64,000 nt of DNA from Diphasiastrum complanatum (taxonomy: Eukaryota; Streptophyta; Lycopodiopsida; Lycopodiales; Lycopodiaceae). Made by a program: the position numbers and the translations under genes. Where the stretch lies: NCBI GenBank assembly GCA_029204225.1, contig CM055100.1, positions 2,590,451 to 2,654,450 of the forward strand. Direction: 5' to 3'. This document shows, in pieces, positions 58,341 to 64,000 of the stretch. Every line of letters begins with the position of its first letter. Position 1 is the first letter of the stretch. A model generated the notes under the pieces. That model was not told the origin of the DNA. It did not search any database and worked only from the letters and a program-made list of their open reading frames with translations.

Positions 58341-58599
58341 GAAATTTGAAGTTACGGTTTTATTTTCTTCACACACTTCAATGTGCTTTGAACTTTAGCC
58401 TTCTTTATTACATGGCTTTCTTATTTATTTTGAATTACCAAAGTTGTTACCCATAAATCATGAACATAAAAAAATTTTGACTACCTAAAATTGCTTTCTT
58501 TGTTTTTTCAATCCTTCAAATCTCTATCTTGGCCCACCATTTTCATGAATGTTTAACCACAAGCCCAAACTCACTATCTTTAATTTCAAATGATCAATT

Positions 58600-58790
58600 T
58601 TTTTCAAAGACTCGAATTTTTCCAAAGGATTGAAAGACCTTTGTACTGTCAAGTCGAATTTTTCAAAAGACTCGAATTTTTTCGAAGACTCGAATTTTTT
58701 GAAAGACTCGATTTTATTTTCCAACGACTAGAATTTTTCCGAAGGCTCGAATTTTTTTGAAGGCTCAAATTTTTTCAAAGACTCGAATGT
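58600..58790. repeat. Minisatellite, unit about 20 bp
   Basis: About nine imperfect units of AGACTCGAATTTTTTCAA type (GACTCGAATTTTTCC, GACTCGAATTTTTTGAAAG and so on). The minus-strand frame KFESSKKFESFEKF is a by-product. Confidence 0.85.
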
Positions 58791-58897
58791 TTGATATTCG
58801 AGATGCGAGATGTGCAAGATTGGCCATCATCCAAATCATCGGCCGCCACCTAGATCGGCCTCCATTGCCCGTCAACGACGGGCACTCTTTACTAGTA

Positions 58898-59060
58898 TAT
58901 ATATATTTAAACTTATGTACAGTTTTGCGCATGTGTATGGGTGCACCCATGCATTCTCCTCCCCTCACCCATGCATGAGCTTTTTCTAACTAAAAAACTT
59001 GGGGAGGAGAATGCATGTATGGGGAAATGGGGAAAAGGATGCCTGGGGTCCTCCCCATGC
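58898..59060. repeat. Foldback repeat, copy 2
   Basis: Same layout as copy 1: TATATTTAAACTTATGTAC, arms CATGCATTCTCCTCCCC at 58948-58964 and complement at 59001-59017, loop nearly identical. Confidence 0.85.
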
Positions 59061-59129
59061 CTGGCCCTCCTCCCCATGCCTTTCCCATTAATCATTAAGG
59101 GGCCAATTCATATTCTCCACATATGTTGT

Positions 59130-59131
<2 letters not shown>

Positions 59132-59197
<66 letters not shown>
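59132..59197. repeat. CT dinucleotide microsatellite 1
   Basis: About 33 CT units, followed by ACTGTGCAGGCAGGTAGCTC. Confidence 0.97.
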
Positions 59198-59199
<2 letters not shown>

Positions 59200-59607
59200 G
59201 TGCAGGCAGGTAGCTCTCTCAGGATCGCAACTGGCAGCTCTCTCCCAGGTACCATGCTCTCTCCCTGATATCATGCTCACACACGCACTCTCTCTCAATA
59301 ATTGATTTCACTCTCTCTCAAGTGATTTGAAAGATGTCATCCCCTAACAATGATGTTTCTTGATTCAATAACCTCTCAAGGTACATATATTATGTTGTTG
59401 TTTTTAGTTTTCAAATCAAAGACTTTATTTTGATATCTTTTCAGCATGTATATCACCAAGACTGCATTCTTAGATGGCTTACACTGCGAAATTCTTGACC
59501 ATTTTGTTGGTCTGAAATGCCATTTGATGCAATACTTACTTCTCAGTGAGCTATCTCATTCACAACATATTGCTTCGGCTTCCAGAAAACAAACACTTGA
59601 AGCTGGC

Positions 59608-59608
<1 letters not shown>

Positions 59609-59674
<66 letters not shown>
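59609..59674. repeat. CT dinucleotide microsatellite 2
   Basis: About 32 CT units, followed by ACTGTGCAGGCAGACAGCTC. The shared right flank (to CTCTCCCAGGTACCATG) shows that the two tracts are a duplicated segment about 475 bases apart. Confidence 0.97.
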
Positions 59675-59676
<2 letters not shown>

Positions 59677-59839
59677 GTGCAGGCAGACAGCTCTCTCAGG
59701 ATTGCAACTGTGTAGCTCTCTCAGGATTGTGACTGGCGCCTCTCCCTCGCAGCGGCTCTCTCCCAGGTACCATGTTGACACACACACACTCTCTCTCTCT
59801 CTCTCAATGACTGAGTTGAAAGATGCAATCTCCTAATGA

Positions 59840-60563
59840 CCGAGTTGAATGCTACATATATTATGTTGTTGTCTTTATTCTGATGTCTTTCCAACATGTA
59901 TGTCACCAAGATTGCTGAAATTCTTGCCGATTGAAAAAATATCTGAAAAAAAAAATACGATCTTGAGGCTTGATTATACAGAAATAGCAAGATGAAAAAT
60001 CGTAGTCAATAGATCTGACGATTGGAGTTGGATAGATGTATTGTAACGAGTAGAAACACTCTTTGAAGCAAGGCCAAAAAGAATGGTTTCAAATATTAAA
60101 CGAGAACACAAAATCTTCTACTGAAGAACAGAGAAACGAACTCCATAGATAAAGTATGCTTATTACTGTTTAATACTTATACAAAAGCCATATTGCTCAG
60201 CCACAAACTTGAATCAAAGAGAAAAAAGAGTGCATGAAGGAGGATGAGTAAACTGAGGCCGAGAGATGTAAATCGCCAACTTAAACAGCTCTCCCACTGT
60301 CACAGCCAAATCGATGCTATGTACCGAATTTTGTACTCAGACTTTCATTTTAGCCGCTCAAAGATAGCTTAGATTACGTGGCTTCAATCTGCAACTTATT
60401 GTACTCATTCACATCTGTTTCTCTTTCATACTGAATCAATACTATCTTTTATTGCGTTCAGGTTCGTCTCAGAATGTATGCATTTCGGTAGTTCTTCGCG
60501 ACTAATTATTTGTCTGATGTTTCGATGCTTAAATGTTTGGCTACATAATCACTGTAGTACTTA
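59840..60563. other. Intergenic sequence
   Basis: No coding, RNA or repeat structure recognised. Confidence 0.4.
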
Positions 60564-61134
60564 TGTGTGAGAAGTATTCAAAAATTATTCTAAGTAAAAA
60601 CAAGCTACTCTTCTCGGGTAGAGAGAGAAAAACCATCATGAGCTCTCGGGTAGAGAGAGAAAGCTAGAAATCCAATAACACTCAAAATCCACACAATCAC
60701 CAAATCAATTAGCTTCAAAATGAGGAGTACAATGATACTAGTAGATCCACGAGCTACCACTATGCTTAACTATGATTGGACCATACTTTGTCACCTCTTA
60801 ATCCTATTGGACCATTGATCCATGCACCTCTTAATTCTATTGGACTATATTCAAGCACACCTCAAATTCCTATTGGACCTCACATGGTTCCATCTCTAAA
60901 TCCTATTGGACCTCTTAGAATTCATCAAACAAAAGCATTACACTTGTCTACACTCTAATTGGCACGAGTTTAGCCTCTTACTCTATTTTGGCTCAATAGT
61001 GGCATTACAAGTGGAAATGCATAATTTGCCATCTATGCCAAATTTGTTCCTATCAACATCCTACACCTAGATGCTTGATGTAAAAAACATAAGACCCCTA
61101 TATCTAACGTAGATAATCTTTTTCAATTCTTCAC
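60564..61134 (-). repeat. Putative 3' LTR of Copia F
   Basis: Right edge set by the purine tract; left edge uncertain. Contains about five imperfect TCCTATTGGACC strings between 60780 and 60920 and a doubled CTCGGGTAGAGAGAGAAA at 60617 and 60646. Confidence 0.45.
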
Positions 61135-61153
61135 ACTCCTCCTAAAAAATTAT

Positions 61154-62431
61154 CTATGAAGATTTGAGCATTGATCTTGATATAACTCCAAGATTAGATC
61201 TATGCTTGATGAAAGCACTTTTGCTCAAAGGCTTGGTGAGTAGATCGGCAATACAAGAAGACGAGTTGACATGCTCCAAATAGATTTCTCCTCCAATAAG
61301 CTTTTCTCTCACAAAATGGTGTGCCACTTCTATGTGCTTGCTTCTTGCATGAGATATGGGATTATTGGCAAGAGCTTGGGCCGAGATGTTATCACACTTG
61401 ATCATTGGTAGATCATCTTCCTTGATGCACTTTAGCTCCATTAATAACCTCTTGATCCAAAGCACCTCTTTGGTAGTTGTAGTGAGTGCTTTGTACTCGG
61501 CCTCACATGGAGAGAGAGATATAGTATCTTGCTTTTTGGAAAGCCAAGATATTAGATTGCCTCCAAGAAAGATAGTGTATGCACTAATAGACTTTCAATC
61601 CATCTTGTCACTTGCAAAGTCCGAATCCGAGTAGCCAACAATGGATAGATCTTCACTTTTATAGAGTAGACCATAATCACAAGATGAAGATACATATCTT
61701 AGAATCCTCTTGGCCATCTTCCAATGATGGATCTTAGGATCTTGCATAAATTGACTCAATTTGTGCACACAAAAACTTAGATCGGGCCTAGTAATGGTAA
61801 GCCAAATCAAGGAGCCTACAAGACTCCTAAAAAGTGTGATGCCCTCAAAGGATCTATCATCACCTTTATTAGGATCTTTTACAATTTGCTCCATTGGAGT
61901 ATCTATGCTCTTAGAATTTTTCATATGGAATTTTTTCAACATAGAGTGAGCATATCTAGATTGGCATATAAAGACACGATTTTCATAAAAATCAATTTCT
62001 AGGCCTAGGATGTAATGTATCTCTCCTAGATCTTGCATTTTAAACTCACATCCAAGTGCTAGCTTAGTTTCATTAACTAGCTTGATACAACTTCCACAAA
62101 GAATAATGTCATCAACATAAATTAGAAGAATGACAATATTGCTATCAACAAACTTTAGATACATGGAAGGATCATAGTCACTAAGAGTAAATCCTAGTGA
62201 GATAAGAAAAGAATTAAGTCTTGAATACCATGATCTTGGTGCTTGCTTGAGTCCATAAAGACTTTTGAAAAGCAAGCACACTTTGGACTCATCCTTGATG
62301 AATCCTTGAGGTTGTTCCATATAGATCTCCTCCTCAAGATAGCCATTTAGAAAAGCGTTGGATACATCTAATTGGAACACCTTCCACTTGAAGAAACAAG
62401 CAAGAGAAATAAGAATTCTTATTGTCACCAT
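61154..62431 (-). pseudogene. Copia F reverse transcriptase and RNase H
   Basis: 62431-61595: FQLDVSNAFLNGYLEEEIYM, SLYGLKQAPRSWYSRLNSFL, catalytic LLIYVDDIILC, FKMQDLGEIHYILGLEIDF, SLVGSLIWLTITRPDLSFCV. A TGA at 61595, probably for CGA, precedes KSISAY. RNase H continues in 61465-61154: MLWIKRLLMELKCIKEDD, KCDNISAQALANNPISHARS, CIADLLTKPLSKSAFIKHRS. One stop separates otherwise continuous parts. Confidence 0.92.
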
Positions 62432-62506
62432 CTTTGCAACGAGTGCAAAGGTCTCCTCATAATCAAGGCCATGGATTTGAGCAAATCCTTTGGCACATAA
62501 TCTTGC

Positions 62507-62893
62507 TTAATGCTTGTTGATGGTGCCATCATGATTGAACTTGATCCAAAATACCCACTTGCAACCAATCACATGCTTGTTGGATGGAGGATCCACAAGC
62601 TCCCAAGTATTGTTGGTGATCAATGCATCATACTCTTGCTTCATGGCATCATACCACTCCTTGGTATTGAGTGCCTCTTGTACATTCTTTGGCTCTTCAT
62701 GAGAGACATAAAAAACATAATTAGTGGAATCAAGATCCACTTGTTTTCCTTTGTCAACATATGAGAGCCTCTTAGGCTCGGATCTATCTCTCAAGGATCT
62801 TCTTGGTGAGAAAATCCGAGGAGAGTCTTCTTCAAATCTCGACCCCATCACATCATGATTGTCTTCAAAATCAATAATTGGTGATGCATCCAT
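62507..62893 (-). pseudogene. Copia F integrase-RT linker and RT start
   Basis: RSLRDRSEPKRLSYVDKGKQ, EEPKNVQEALNTKEWYDAMK, NTWELVDPPSNKHVIGCKWV. A stop or frame change at about 62507 separates it from the main RT frame. Confidence 0.88.
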
Positions 62894-62936
62894 AGATTTC
62901 TTGATCTCGGCCTCTTCAAAAGATGAGTGTTGATCT

Positions 62937-63919
62937 TCATGAAGACAACATCTCTACTTTCAATAACTTGAGAAGTAGAGAGTGTAAAGTCTCTATAGCC
63001 TTCTTGGTGGATGGGTATCCAACCATGATCCCTTTGCATGCACTAGGATCTTCCTTCTTCCTTGTTTCCAAGGGAATATGGACAAAGCATATGCATCCAA
63101 AAACTCTAAGGTGATCAACCTTAGGCTTCTTCAAATATAAGATTTCATATGGTGACTTTCCTCCAAGAGCTATATGTGGGAGCCTATTGCAAAGATAATT
63201 TGCACAATTAATGGCTTCTCCCCAAAAATCTTTGGGCAAAGATGCCTCAATTCTCATAGATTTTGCACATTCACATAGAGATCTATTATTTCTCTCGGCC
63301 ACTCCATTTTGAGATGGAGAGTAGGCACAAGAGAACTCTCTTTTGATGTCTTCAAGCTCACAAACATCTTGAAATTTATTGGAGATATTTCACCACCTCC
63401 ATCACTTCTAAGAGCTTTAATCTTGAATGAGAATTGCTTCTCTACATAAGCTTTGAAAATAAGGAAATGATCAAACACCATAGATTTAGAAGCAAGAAGA
63501 TATATCCAAGTGAATCTTGTGAAATCATCAATGAAAGTAACAAAACAAGTGGCTCCTCCCTTGCTTGTAGTTGATGAGAAATGCACATCTGAGTGGATTA
63601 ACTCCAAAGGATGCTTGCTTTTGATGGAAGATCTTGTAAATGGCTTTTTGTGAGATTTAGCAATAGCACAAGCCTCACAAGGCTTGATCTTCTTGGAGAA
63701 TGACTTTGGCAAGCCAATAGCTTTGGCTTCTTTGATCATAGAGAGCATGGATTTGTAGTTGGGATGTCCCAACCTCCTATGCCATAATTCCTCCATAGAG
63801 AGCTTGTTCACAAGAGCAACATTACAAGCATTCACATACTCATTTGGATCTAGTTTATAGATGCCTCCAAATCTAGATCCTAATGCAAGTATCTCATCAT
63901 TTTCTTCTTGATAGTGCAA
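62937..63919 (-). pseudogene. Copia F integrase
   Basis: 63919-63254: [35 protein letters not shown] in LIHSDVHFSS, FIDDFTRFTWIYLL, D in RSDGGGEIS. After a frameshift 63302-62937 has MAERNNRSLCECAKSM with the catalytic E, then VDHLRVFGCICFVHIP and KGIMVGYPSTKKA. Confidence 0.92.
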
Positions 63920-64000
63920 GTATCAACATTGAATTTTACATCAAGGCCATTATCAAGCAATTGGCCAACACTAATAAGATTCTTAGTAAGCTTAGGTACA

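Larger units (their letters stand above)
60564..64000 (-). mobile_element. Copia F, minus-strand Ty1/Copia element, cut by the window end
   Basis: A putative 3' LTR lies at about 60564-61134, with the purine tract complement CTCCTCCTAAAAAA at 61135-61148. RNase H, RT and integrase follow in minus order to the window edge. 5' LTR, PBS and gag are outside. The left LTR edge (TGTGTGAGAAG) is a guess from the TG...CA rule. Confidence 0.85.

Noticed and set aside
58941-59836. Frames with runs of Ser-Leu or Arg-Glu
   Set aside because: By-products of the CT microsatellites.
1-64000. tRNA, rRNA or CRISPR arrays
   Set aside because: Nothing with cloverleaf consensus or regular spacer-repeat structure was seen. 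The TGGTATCAGAGC strings are primer binding sites, not tRNA genes.

Overview
The window looks like nuclear DNA from a land plant with a large, retrotransposon-rich genome. One host gene can be read: the 3' half of a plant Do-like (DegP-type) serine protease, closest to the chloroplast DEG2 type, on the + strand. Ten exons (1-35, 536-592, 5936-6039, 6450-6537, 6765-6850, 54555-54588, 54691-54762, 54922-54972, 55325-55385, 55568-55716) join in one open frame to a stop at 55714-55716. Every visible splice site is GT-AG. The catalytic domain lies upstream of the window. The fifth intron is about 47.7 kb (6851-54554) and holds most of the window's mobile DNA. Introns this long, and the kind of LINE present, suggest a gymnosperm, fern or other large-genome plant; I cannot name the species.

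Layout. 593-5935 is a 5.3 kb intron carrying a decayed Ty3/Gypsy fragment. 6851-54554 is the giant intron. In it, a LINE (9535-10137 and 19573-20835) is split by a Copia element (Copia-1, 10138-19572), which is itself split by a chromodomain Gypsy element (G, 13323-19544). A deletion fused the G and Copia-1 3' LTRs. Two more LINE pieces (20908-22880, 22880-23102) and a minus-strand Copia gag scrap (23103-23440) follow. An old gag-like gene (about 23936-24286 and 45964-46727) was split by Copia element C (24292-45958, TSD GGTTG). The C 5' LTR was hit by minus-strand Gypsy A (24733-36735, TSD CCCTC). A was hit by its plus-strand relative Gypsy B (27237-33798, TSD TGCAA). The C RT gene was hit by a non-coding LARD-like element D (38940-44018, TSD ACCAT). 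Minus-strand Copia E (48616-53944, TSD CCGCC) lies near the intron's 3' end.

Downstream of the gene come unannotated sequence, foldback repeats (57950-59110), a 20-bp-type minisatellite (58600-58790), two CT tracts and a minus-strand Copia element F (about 60564 to the window end).

Most elements are dead through stops, frameshifts and nesting, but their boundaries are clear enough to give an insertion order. The main points for follow-up are these. A is a Gypsy relative whose RT, RNase H and integrase core are replaced by unrelated open sequence, sitting next to its coding relative B. Repeated GC palindromes or short hairpins lie just 3' of the primer binding site in the Gypsy elements and D, but not in the Copia elements. 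Several LTRs end AG...CT instead of TG...CA. The intergenic foldback repeat shows a paired compensatory change between copies.
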